15,682 nucleotides of DNA from an uncultured Porphyromonas sp. Its GTDB lineage: Bacteria > Bacteroidota > Bacteroidia > Bacteroidales > Porphyromonadaceae. The position numbers and the translations under genes are program-made. Of this stretch, positions 6,160 to 12,862 are shown piece after piece (position 1 is the stretch's first letter; every line of letters starts with the position of its first letter). Location: contig URDQ01000048.1 in the NCBI GenBank assembly GCA_900546675.1, positions 1-15,682 on the forward strand, in the 5' to 3' direction. The notes under the pieces are model-generated. The model was not told the DNA's origin, searched no databases, and saw nothing but the letters and a program-made list of their open reading frames with translations.

Positions 6160-7962
6160 TTATGCTTTGTTGGCGCGCTTGCGGTCTAGCTCGTTGAGGA
6201 GTATCTTGCGCAGGCGCATAGACTTGGGCGTGACCTCCACATACTCGTCTGCCTTGATATACTCTAGTGCATCCTCTAGGCTGAAGATGACGGGAGGTGC
6301 GAGAGCTACCTTGTCATCACTACCGGCAGCACGCATATTGGTGAGCTTCTTGCTCTTGCAGACGTTGACCGTCAGGTCGTTGTCCTTCGTATGCTCACCG
6401 ATTACCTGCCCTGCGTAGACCTCCTCTTGGGGGGCGATGAAGAAGCGTCCACGGCTCTGAAGATTGTTGAGCGCATAGGCAAAGGCGGTACCGCTCTCAC
6501 CCGCAATGATGCTACCATTGTTGCGTCGCTCGATGTCGCCACGCCAAGGACCAAACTCGAGGAAGCGGTGTGCCATAACAGCCTCACCCGCCGAAGCGGT
6601 CAAGACGCTGTTGTTGAGTCCGATGATGCCCCGCGAAGGAATGTTGAAGACTAGGTGCGTACGTCCATTCTTGCTCTCCATAGCGGTCATCTCGCCCTTG
6701 CGCTGTATGACCATATCAATGATACGACTACTGGTCTCGTCGGGAAGGTTGATCGTGAGCTCTTCGATGGGCTCGCACTCTACGCCATCGATCTCCTTGA
6801 TGATTACTTGGGGCTGTCCCACCTGTAGCTCGTACCCCTCACGGCGCATCGTCTCGATCAGCACGGAGAGGTGCAGCACGCCACGGCCGAAGACGTTCCA
6901 CGAGTCTGCTTGGTCAGTCGTCTCGACACGCAGAGCGAGGTTCTTGTCCAGCTCACGCATCAGACGCTCGTGGATATGGCGGGAGGTGACAAACTTACCT
7001 TCACGACCATAGAAGGGGGAGTTATTGATCGTGAAGAGCATCGACATCGTTGGCTCATCGACCGAGATCGTGTCTAGCGCCTCCGCATGCTCAGGATCAG
7101 CGATGGTGTCGCCAATGTCAAAGTGGTCAAAGCCCACGATGGCGCAAATGTCGCCACTAGAGACGGAGTCCGCTTTTGCCTTGCCGATACCCTCGAAAGT
7201 GTAGAGCTCCTTGACCTTCTCGCGATGCGGCTCGCGATCCTTGTGGTAGAGGAGTACGGTGTCGCCGTTGTGTATGGTGCCACGATGCACACGTCCTACT
7301 GCGATACGCCCCACGTAGGAGCTGTAGTCTAGTGAGGTGATGAGCATCTGCAGAGGACCATCCAGCTGTTGCGGAGCAGGGATCTCGGAGATGATCGCAT
7401 CGAGTAGGGGGGTGATGTCTTCTGTCGGCTTCTCCACGTCACGGCTCATCCAGCCCTGCTTGGCGCTACCGAAGAGGGTGACGAAGTCAAGCTGATCATC
7501 GGTAGCCTCTAGCGAAGCCATTAGGTCGAAGACCATATCCTGCACCTCCATAGGACGGCAGTTGGGCTTGTCCACCTTATTGATGACGACGATCGGCTTG
7601 AGTCCTATGGCGAGGGCTTTCTGCAGTACGAAGCGGGTCTGAGGCATCGGTCCCTCGAAGGCGTCGACTAGTAGTAGACAGCCGTCGGCCATGTTGAGTA
7701 CGCGCTCCACCTCACCGCCGAAGTCGGCGTGTCCTGGGGTGTCGATGACGTTGATCTTGACCCCTTTGTAGGTGATGCTGACATTCTTCGAAACGATCGT
7801 GATACCTCGCTCTCGCTCTAGGTCGTTGTTATCTAGAAAGGTGTCAACCTCGGCAGCCTTGTCCTCTCGAAAGAGCTTAGCTGCGAGTAGCATTTTGTCG
7901 ACGATGGTTGTCTTACCGTGGTCAACGTGGGCGATGATAGCGATATTTCGTATTTCCTGCAT
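6160..7962 (-). CDS. typA: Translational GTPase TypA/BipA
   Basis: This is a ribosome-binding GTPase of the EF-G/LepA family, linked to 50S assembly and stress or low-temperature growth. With the start used here (ATG at 7962, MQEIRNIAIIAHVDHG) it has 600 residues, the normal family length. G-motifs are intact: AHVDHGKT (11-18), RGITI (52-56), DTPGHADF (74-81) and NKVD (128-131). The EF-G-like domains follow, then the BipA-specific C-terminal region with DLTVNVCKSKKLTNMRA and TPKSMRLRK. The frame stays open for 20 more codons upstream (to 8022), but that extension is not conserved in the family and its 5' part lies upstream of the promoter box at 7996-8003, so the shorter start is preferred. 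The barrel gene at 5569-6123 follows closely. Confidence 0.96.
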   Translation of the reverse strand: MQEIRNIAIIAHVDHGKTTIVDKMLLAAKLFREDKAAEVDTFLDNNDLERERGITIVSKNVSITYKGVKINVIDTPGHADFGGEVERVLNMADGCLLLVDAFEGPMPQTRFVLQKALAIGLKPIVVINKVDKPNCRPMEVQDMVFDLMASLEATDDQLDFVTLFGSAKQGWMSRDVEKPTEDITPLLDAIISEIPAPQQLDGPLQMLITSLDYSSYVGRIAVGRVHRGTIHNGDTVLLYHKDREPHREKVKELYTFEGIGKAKADSVSSGDICAIVGFDHFDIGDTIADPEHAEALDTISVDEPTMSMLFTINNSPFYGREGKFVTSRHIHERLMRELDKNLALRVETTDQADSWNVFGRGVLHLSVLIETMRREGYELQVGQPQVIIKEIDGVECEPIEELTINLPDETSSRIIDMVIQRKGEMTAMESKNGRTHLVFNIPSRGIIGLNNSVLTASAGEAVMAHRFLEFGPWRGDIERRNNGSIIAGESGTAFAYALNNLQSRGRFFIAPQEEVYAGQVIGEHTKDNDLTVNVCKSKKLTNMRAAGSDDKVALAPPVIFSLEDALEYIKADEYVEVTPKSMRLRKILLNELDRKRANKA

Positions 7963-7995
7963 TTGTGTGTGGAGTCGTATCCTTATTACTTGGTG

Positions 7996-8003
7996 CAAAG
8001 GTA
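7996..8003 (-). promoter_or_regulatory. Candidate -7 box (TACCTTTG) for typA
   Basis: The minus strand reads TACCTTTG, an exact TAnnTTTG match, 33 bp upstream of the ATG at 7962. The predicted leader is about 26 nt. Its position rules against translation starting at 8022. Confidence 0.55.
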
Positions 8004-8129
8004 CGAAAAACGACGTTAGCATCGTGAGCGTGCCACACAGACCTTGGGGTCTCCAGAGTGGCTCATCCTTCTTGTGAGGTGCTGAGGGGAGATATAGGTT
8101 GGCCTATTTTAGTCGCACGGATCTGCAGC

Positions 8130-8300
8130 ACGATATCCACGTGGAAAACGTCCAATATCCACGTAGCGTTTTTTTATTCTCCACGTAGGCGAGAAACATT
8201 TCCTCCGAAGTTTCATTTGATTCTTCCGAAGTTTTATCTCTCGCCTACGTGGAGAATATTCATTTTCCACGTGGAGATCTGCGATTTCCTACGTAGGAAC
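8130..8300. repeat. Palindromic ~22-bp-period repeat array, copy 2 (complete)
   Basis: Eight palindrome-like units follow each other at 19-23-bp spacing: CCACGTGG 8137, CCACGTAG 8159, CCACGTAGG 8181, TTCCTCCGAA 8200, TTCTTCCGAA 8221, CCTACGTGG 8244, CCACGTGG 8267, CCTACGTAGG 8288. The inner part also forms a 20-bp perfect inverted repeat (8175-8194 with 8239-8258). Positions 8171-8230 match window positions 1-60, inverted, at 59 of 60 bases. Spacing near two helical turns would place the cores on one DNA face. No protein is encoded; the function is unknown. Confidence 0.85.
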
Positions 8301-8389
8301 CGAAAAGGTTTGCCTTTGGAGTTGCTTTTGGAACTCGTATGTGCTACGAAAACAGTACAATACTATTGGTATTCATCACGTGCTGAAAT

Positions 8390-8431
8390 GACAAAGTCCC
8401 TAGCGCTAGAGATAGCACTAGGGACTTTGTC
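8390..8431 (-). terminator. Hairpin downstream of ribH, probable terminator
   Basis: GACAAAGTCCCTAG (8390-8403) pairs with CTAGGGACTTTGTC (8418-8431), a perfect 14-bp stem. After one mismatch it extends by GCT/AGC to a 6-nt loop. It lies 18 bp past the ribH stop. The tail on the ribH strand (ATTTCAG) is only weakly U-rich, so termination may be partial or factor-assisted. Confidence 0.65.
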
Positions 8432-8449
8432 GTAATATAGGTCGGGGCG

Positions 8450-8956
8450 TTACCCTTGTATCGCAGCTCTGATGTCGATCATCTGGAGCGCAGCGATGGC
8501 GCACTCGGAGCCTTTGTTTCCTACGGCACCACCAGAGCGAGCACGAGCCTGCTCAATGTTCTCAACGGTGACGAGCCCGAAGATGACGGGAGCCTTGCCA
8601 CGCAGGTTGAGCTCGGTAGCCCCCTCGGTGACGCTGTTGCAGATGAGGTCGTAGTGCGAGGTCTCGCCACGTATGACGCACCCGATGATGATGATTGCAT
8701 CGTAGGGCTGGGTCGCCTCACTGAGTAGGGTCGCCGTATAGGTGAGCTCGAAAGCCCCCGGCACGGAGAAGGTCTCGATCTGCTGGCGCTCTAGTCCGCA
8801 CTCTAGGAGTGTCGATACAGCTCCGTCGCGGAGCGCGTGCGTGATCTCAGCGTTCCACTCCGAGTAGACGACCGCAATGCGATGTACGTCTGCTGTGCGT
8901 CTGTGCTGGAGCGTGTAGTGAGCTGGTGTCTGCTGGCTGTGGAGTTGTGAAGACAT
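8450..8956 (-). CDS. ribH: 6,7-dimethyl-8-ribityllumazine synthase
   Basis: This enzyme condenses 5-amino-6-ribitylaminouracil with 3,4-dihydroxy-2-butanone 4-phosphate, the penultimate step of riboflavin synthesis, and normally assembles as pentamers or icosahedral shells. The 168-residue protein has the expected motifs: SEWN (32-35), SVPGAFEL (64-71), GCVIRGETSHYDLI (92-105) with the general-base His101, FGLVTVENIEQARARSGG (126-143) and GNKG (146-149). The N-terminal ~22 residues are a variable extension of a kind common in this family. No other riboflavin gene is nearby and I see no FMN riboswitch upstream. It follows the TPR anchor gene by 99 bp without an obvious promoter, so it is probably read from the promoter at 9803-9810. 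A 12-bp inverted repeat and heptamers sit just before its start. Confidence 0.95.
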   Translation of the reverse strand: MSSQLHSQQTPAHYTLQHRRTADVHRIAVVYSEWNAEITHALRDGAVSTLLECGLERQQIETFSVPGAFELTYTATLLSEATQPYDAIIIIGCVIRGETSHYDLICNSVTEGATELNLRGKAPVIFGLVTVENIEQARARSGGAVGNKGSECAIAALQMIDIRAAIQG

Positions 8957-8962
8957 AGGTTT

Positions 8963-8997
8963 TAGACTTTAGATGTTAGAGATTAGAAGTTAGAGAG
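8963..8997. repeat. Heptamer tandem repeat TAGANNN before ribH
   Basis: Five consecutive 7-mers read TAGACTT, TAGATGT, TAGAGAT, TAGAAGT, TAGAGAG. The array begins 7 bp upstream of the ribH start codon and so covers its ribosome-binding region; in the mRNA it reads as pyrimidine- and A-rich repeats. A looser inverted set (TCTAATC, TCTAATT, TCTAAGA) follows at 9033-9053. Confidence 0.75.
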
Positions 8998-9044
8998 ATC
9001 GGAGGGATCTGAGCTATCGGAGTTATCGGAAGTCTAATCTCTAA
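8976..9044 (-). promoter_or_regulatory. 12-bp inverted repeat in the ribH leader
   Basis: TTAGAGATTAGA (8976-8987) is perfectly complementary to TCTAATCTCTAA (9033-9044) across 45 nt. In a transcript running from the TPR gene into ribH this can form a long-range stem ending about 20 nt before the ribH start. It could affect translation, processing or termination in the intergenic region; whether it does is not known. Confidence 0.5.
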
Positions 9045-9055
9045 TTTCTAAGAAT

Positions 9056-9745
9056 CTACTTCTTAAGCTGAGCCTCTACACGGATGATGGAGGACTCGAT
9101 GCTCTCAGACTCAGGAGCTGTGTAGTACTTGTCCTGGATCTCTTTGTAAGCCTTGAGTGCCTTGTCGTACTGTCCTAGCTCCTCGTAGACATGCCCTGCC
9201 TTGATGAGACAGCTGGGCGAGATGACGGGGTTGTCGGCAGCCTTGGCAGCGTCCATAAAGTACTTAGCAGCTTTGTCGTACTGCCCTAGCTCTACGTAGC
9301 AGTCTCCGATGAGACGGGTGATAGAGGGAGCGACCATCTTCTCCTTAGCCTTAAACTCTTTGAGCTCGCGGATAGCCTCCTCGTACTTGCCCTCGTCGTA
9401 GTAGATGATACCAGCGTAGGCGTGAGCCAGCTTGCCAGCATCGGTGCTGCTATACTTGTCAGCGATCTCTAGGAGACCCATAGCTCCAGCTGCGGGAGCG
9501 TTGAGCGCTGCACTATCAGCACCTGCCATAAACTGCTCCTCGGCAACGTATAGCTGTGCTGCTGCCTTGTCGCCACGAGGCTTGACCACCTTGTCTATGT
9601 AGAGCCAGATGGCCACACCTAGCACGATGACGCCCAGCACGCACCATATGATGGTCTTGCTGTACTTCTCAATGAACTGCTCGCTACGAGACACGATCTC
9701 CTCAGAGTGGTGAGAGCCTTGTGACCCAGATTCTTTCAATGCCAT
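9056..9745 (-). CDS. Membrane-anchored TPR protein (YfgM-like plan)
   Basis: This 229-residue protein has a charged cytoplasmic N-terminus (about 1-30), one transmembrane helix (about 31-51, rich in Ile and Val) and a helical soluble domain outside. TPR units are visible at about 106-135, 143-173 and 178-211, each with the G-x-Y-(D/E)-(K/E)-A signature (GKYEEAI, GQYDKAA, GQYDKAL). The plan matches YfgM-type ancillary TPR proteins that sit at the inner membrane near the Sec translocon or envelope assembly factors, but the resemblance is architectural and I cannot assign a partner. It has its own promoter candidate 58 bp upstream (9803-9810) and is followed by ribH after 99 bp, so the two are probably one transcript, although their functions are not obviously related. 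Confidence 0.85.
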   Translation of the reverse strand: MALKESGSQGSHHSEEIVSRSEQFIEKYSKTIIWCVLGVIVLGVAIWLYIDKVVKPRGDKAAAQLYVAEEQFMAGADSAALNAPAAGAMGLLEIADKYSSTDAGKLAHAYAGIIYYDEGKYEEAIRELKEFKAKEKMVAPSITRLIGDCYVELGQYDKAAKYFMDAAKAADNPVISPSCLIKAGHVYEELGQYDKALKAYKEIQDKYYTAPESESIESSIIRVEAQLKK

Positions 9746-9802
9746 ACTATATCAATTCGTTTTATGTAGTTATCTATTCTATGTGAAATGAACTATTGCC
9801 TG

Positions 9803-9810
9803 CAAAGTTA
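9803..9810 (-). promoter_or_regulatory. Candidate -7 box (TAACTTTG) for the TPR-ribH unit
   Basis: The minus strand reads TAACTTTG, matching TAnnTTTG, 58 bp upstream of the start at 9745, giving a leader of about 50 nt. The -33 region contains TTCGGAGGAAT (9816-9826), the same 11-mer that opens the window, which may be chance. Confidence 0.5.
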
Positions 9811-9863
9811 GCAGTTTCGGAGGAATAAATCACCTTTTTGCGCTTTTGACCTTAACAAAAGGG

Positions 9864-10739
9864 TCAATCGATGTAGCGACGAGTGATCTCTCCGTAGCTA
9901 TCTATGCGCCTGTCACGCAGGTAAGGCCACCAGCGTCGGACTAGCTCGGTGCGCTCTAGATCAAGCTCTACGACAGCGCCCGCCTCCTCCGTCTGACTCA
10001 GATCACAGAGCATCTCGCCCTGCTGACCCGTGACGAAGCTATGACCCCAAAACTGTATCCCCTCGGTGACGCCTGACGGGTCGGGCTCGTAGCCGACACG
10101 GTTCACCGCTATGACGGGGAGGTTGTTGGCGACAGCATGACCACGCTGCACTAGTTGCCACGCATCGATCTGTCGCTGCTGCTCTTCGGGTGTGTCGTAA
10201 GCAGCGGTGCCGATAGCGGTCGGGTAGATGAGTAGCTCGGCACCCTTGAGCGCCATAAGCCGTGCAGCCTCGGGGTACCACTGATCCCAGCAGATGAGGA
10301 TGCCGAGACGACCCACGGAGGTGTCGATCGGCTCGAAGCCTAGGTCACCTGGAGTGAAGTAAAACTTCTCGTAGTAGGCGGGGTCGTCCGGTATGTGCAT
10401 CTTGCGGTAGCGACCCGCTATGGAGCCGTCACGCTCTAGCACTACGGCGGTGTTGTGGTAAAGGCCTGTGGCACGCTTCTCAAAGAGTGAGAGGACGATC
10501 ACCACGCCCAGTTCACGAGCTAAGGCTCCGAAGCTTTCGGTCGAGGGGCCGGGGATTGTCTCCGCTTGGTCAAAGAGTGCGACATCTTCTGTCTGGCAGA
10601 AGTACAGTCCGTTGTGTAGCTCCTGCAGGACGATCAGCTCGGCACCCTCGTGGGCTAGTTGGCGAATGCGCTCTTGGAGGCGATGAACATTGTCCGTATG
10701 GTCAGCACCATTGTGCTGCTGTATGATACCTACTTTCAT
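9864..10739 (-). CDS. aguB: N-carbamoylputrescine amidase
   Basis: This enzyme hydrolyses N-carbamoylputrescine to putrescine, CO2 and ammonia, the last step of the agmatine route. The 291-residue protein is a complete nitrilase-superfamily hydrolase with the Glu-Lys-Cys triad: Glu40 in VLQELHNGLYF, Lys113 in YRKMHIPDDP and Cys150 in LICWDQWYPEAAR. The IPDDPAYYEKFYFTPGD stretch (116-132) and the WGHSFVTGQQGE stretch (231-242) are typical of plant- and bacterial-type AguB rather than of generic nitrilases. The ATG overlaps the stop of aguA (ATGA, 4 bp), a sign of translational coupling. No signal peptide is present, so it acts in the cytoplasm. The gene is the last of the four-gene block, and the next gene has its own promoter. 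Confidence 0.94.
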   Translation of the reverse strand: MKVGIIQQHNGADHTDNVHRLQERIRQLAHEGAELIVLQELHNGLYFCQTEDVALFDQAETIPGPSTESFGALARELGVVIVLSLFEKRATGLYHNTAVVLERDGSIAGRYRKMHIPDDPAYYEKFYFTPGDLGFEPIDTSVGRLGILICWDQWYPEAARLMALKGAELLIYPTAIGTAAYDTPEEQQRQIDAWQLVQRGHAVANNLPVIAVNRVGYEPDPSGVTEGIQFWGHSFVTGQQGEMLCDLSQTEEAGAVVELDLERTELVRRWWPYLRDRRIDSYGEITRRYID

Positions 10740-11806
10740 CTTGTTATGGTGTCTAGAAGTGAAGGGTTGAGGAAGCCTTGCGGTATCTGCATAGAGATGC
10801 AGTGCAGGCTGCCGTGCTGCTCGAGCAGTATGGAGCAGTCGATCGGTACGATCTCGAGGTGAGGCAGTGCGTGCTGGAGTATGCGCTGAGCCTCGCTGTC
10901 GGTGTGGCGCCCGTAGATGGGGAGCAGGAGTGCGCCGTTGACGAGGAGGAAGTTCGCATAGGTGGCTGGTATGAGACAGTCCGCCTCATAGCGTGAGGGG
11001 TAGTCGCCCACATCGGGCAGAGCGATCAGTCGCAAGTTGGGACGCTGACGAGCCAGCTCCTGTAGCTGACGCTCTAGCTGTGTCAAAGCAGCGAAGCTCT
11101 GCGCCGTAGGGTCGCTCGGAGAGACATATACAATAGTGTCAGGGTCGACGAAGCGTGCGATCGTGTCTATATGCCCATCGGTGTCATCGCCTGGTAGCGG
11201 AGCCACTTCGAGCGAGCAGTAGTCGGTCAGTCCGAGACGCGCTAGCAACTCCTTATATATATAGGGTGCTTCGTAGAGATGTGCGTTACGGTGCGAGTCT
11301 TCTATGCAGGACTTGGTAGTTAGGAGAAAGCCCTCGCCATTGCACTCCAAGGCTCCCCCCTCGAAGGTCAAGTCCAAAGCGTCTAAGTATACGACCTCTG
11401 ACGCAAAAAGCTTGTCAGAGACAAGATGACGCACCACTTGATTGTCAAGCGTCGCGCCAAACTTACCGCCCCAAGCGTTGAACGTAAAGTCTACAATGCC
11501 ACGCGCTCCGCTGGGACTTTGGAGAGCCAGCGGACCGTAGTCACGGCACCAGGTATCGTTGGTCGGGCAAGGGACATGTAGGCAGCGCTTACGTAGCTCC
11601 GACGGCAGAGCAGCGTACTCGTCGGGATCTTCCGGCACGAGTAGCACGACCGGCTCGAAGCGTGTCACCTGTGCGATGATGTCGCAGTAGGTGCGCTGTA
11701 CCTCGTGTAGGATCGGTGCCCAGTCGCTCTGGCTGTGTGGCCAGGCGAGGAGGATCGCATCTTGTGGCACCCACTCGGGGAGCATCTGCATAGTCTCTTG
11801 TGTCAT
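10736..11806 (-). CDS. aguA: Agmatine deiminase
   Basis: This enzyme converts agmatine to N-carbamoylputrescine and ammonia. The 356-residue protein belongs to the guanidino-group-modifying (PAD_porph-type) family. Visible signatures are LLAWPHSQSDW (19-29), NDTWCRDYGPL (83-93), EGGALECNGEGFLLTT (149-164), GDDTDGHIDTIARF (206-219) with catalytic His212, YANFLLVNGALLLPIYG (283-299), and HGSLHCIS (331-338) with nucleophile Cys336. The usual glycine-rich GGGNIHC before the nucleophile reads HGSLHC, a mild divergence. Length and lack of a signal peptide fit a cytoplasmic agmatine deiminase, not the secreted peptidylarginine deiminase of P. gingivalis, which shares the fold. aguB follows with a 4-bp overlap, which supports the substrate assignment. 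The start lies 15 bp after the DUF4249 stop. Confidence 0.93.
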   Translation of the reverse strand: MTQETMQMLPEWVPQDAILLAWPHSQSDWAPILHEVQRTYCDIIAQVTRFEPVVLLVPEDPDEYAALPSELRKRCLHVPCPTNDTWCRDYGPLALQSPSGARGIVDFTFNAWGGKFGATLDNQVVRHLVSDKLFASEVVYLDALDLTFEGGALECNGEGFLLTTKSCIEDSHRNAHLYEAPYIYKELLARLGLTDYCSLEVAPLPGDDTDGHIDTIARFVDPDTIVYVSPSDPTAQSFAALTQLERQLQELARQRPNLRLIALPDVGDYPSRYEADCLIPATYANFLLVNGALLLPIYGRHTDSEAQRILQHALPHLEIVPIDCSILLEQHGSLHCISMQIPQGFLNPSLLDTITR

Positions 11807-11821
11807 AACTCTCTTACAGCA

Positions 11822-12850
11822 TTAGTGTGTCACAATCTGAAGGTCTTGTCGCTGAGCCGCAGCCATGCTACCCAATATACCAAGACCATCGTGGATGTTG
11901 TTGTAGATGAGGATAGGCTCCGAGAGACCCGTCTCACTCATACTGTTGTATCTGTCTGAGGTAACCGTCTGCCAGTAGTGATAGAGGTCGCCCGTGATCG
12001 CATAAACGGTGACTCGCAGAGCGACGTAGTCCGATACAGCGTCCGTAGTCTGTGTCTCATCTGTAGAGCCATCGGCATTGCAGACCCGCGTGGCAAAGGA
12101 GAGCATCGTCGTCAGCGTATAGTCGCTCGTCGAGACGTTAGAGCCAGCCAGCAGATTCATCGGATAGGCATTGGCCGACTCGAAGATCAGGTCGCCACTG
12201 CTAAACTTTGCTAAGCTTGGGTCCTGTAGCTGCTCCTGATACCATCTGTAGTCCTCTGGTTGGATGCCCTCTCCCCGCATCACTGCTTGCCGCTCTACGA
12301 TGATACGGTAGTAGCTATCCTTGGTGATGCCTTGAAGCGGGATGGATAGTTCGTAGTTTTGAACCTCTAGGTACTGCCCTTTCTGAAGATTTACGTTTGA
12401 AGCGTTGCTCACCCTCGAGGTACGACGACTCTTGTCCAGCATCTTGACCTCTACGGTGCCGAGCAGAGGCTGTGCGGGTACGGTGGTAACGGCTGAAGCT
12501 GCCTTGAGTCCCGGCTTCTCCACCGATATGGCTATGCGGTCGCCCGTCTGGGGCTTGTATTGCGCCACCTCTCTGAGCGGTATGAGCTGGTCATTGACCC
12601 TGAGCGTCATACGATAGGGGCAGTCGGGGTGGTCGTAGGGGTAGTAAACATTCGTACTGGGCGAAGCAACACCCGTTGGCTTGCTCTCGGAGAGTGAAAT
12701 GTCAATGCCTTGCTGCTCCGTGGCGACCGCATTGATGACGATGCGAGGCGTATTGTCGCCTAGATCGAGGGGTACCGTCGTCTGACAAGCTGCGAGGAGC
12801 GTGATGAGTAGAGCGCTACTGGCCAACTGTATATATTGTATAGGTCTCAT
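11822..12850 (-). CDS. DUF4249 family lipoprotein, partner of the TonB receptor
   Basis: This 342-residue protein has a lipoprotein signal peptide with lipobox LLAAC and lipidated Cys22, so it is membrane-anchored and probably at the outer membrane. The region just after (VPLDLGDNTPRIVINAVAT) has the opening pattern of DUF4249 proteins, which in Bacteroidota are found directly downstream of a TonB-dependent receptor of the type seen here. The C-terminal half includes YRIIVERQ and a SNVSTSDYTL-containing stretch consistent with beta-rich domains. Its exact job is not established; a substrate-capturing or receptor-capping partner is the usual inference. It starts 12 bp after the receptor stop, and aguA starts 15 bp after its own stop, with no promoter box seen at either junction. 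The ORF is complete. Confidence 0.85.
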   Translation of the reverse strand: MRPIQYIQLASSALLITLLAACQTTVPLDLGDNTPRIVINAVATEQQGIDISLSESKPTGVASPSTNVYYPYDHPDCPYRMTLRVNDQLIPLREVAQYKPQTGDRIAISVEKPGLKAASAVTTVPAQPLLGTVEVKMLDKSRRTSRVSNASNVNLQKGQYLEVQNYELSIPLQGITKDSYYRIIVERQAVMRGEGIQPEDYRWYQEQLQDPSLAKFSSGDLIFESANAYPMNLLAGSNVSTSDYTLTTMLSFATRVCNADGSTDETQTTDAVSDYVALRVTVYAITGDLYHYWQTVTSDRYNSMSETGLSEPILIYNNIHDGLGILGSMAAAQRQDLQIVTH

Positions 12851-12862
12851 ATTGGTCTTAGG

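Larger units (their letters stand above)
7963..8449. other. 487-bp gene-free region between ribH and typA
   Basis: From left to right it holds the typA leader and promoter (7963-8003), about 125 bp without a recognised signal, the palindromic array (8130-8300), a pair of 11-mers 12 bp apart (TTGCCTTTGGA at 8310 and TTGCTTTTGGA at 8322), and the hairpin after ribH (8390-8431). Open frames across it are short, repeat-derived and have no protein-like features. Confidence 0.75.

Noticed and set aside
8130..8300. CRISPR array
   Set aside because: Units are palindromic, differ from each other and abut with almost no spacer; no cas gene is in the window.
8058..8435. Plus-strand open frame of 125 codons
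   Set aside because: It runs through the palindromic array and the ribH hairpin; the translation has no protein-like pattern and no promoter or start signal supports it.
8957..9055. FMN riboswitch upstream of ribH
   Set aside because: The conserved FMN-element blocks are not present; the gap is filled by heptamers and an inverted repeat.
9845..9866. Terminator after aguB
   Set aside because: TTGACC/GGTCAA gives only a 6-bp stem overlapping the stop codon, with no U-run after it.
10736..11806. Secreted peptidylarginine deiminase (P. gingivalis virulence factor type)
   Set aside because: There is no signal peptide or C-terminal sorting domain, and the overlapping N-carbamoylputrescine amidase gene points to agmatine as substrate.
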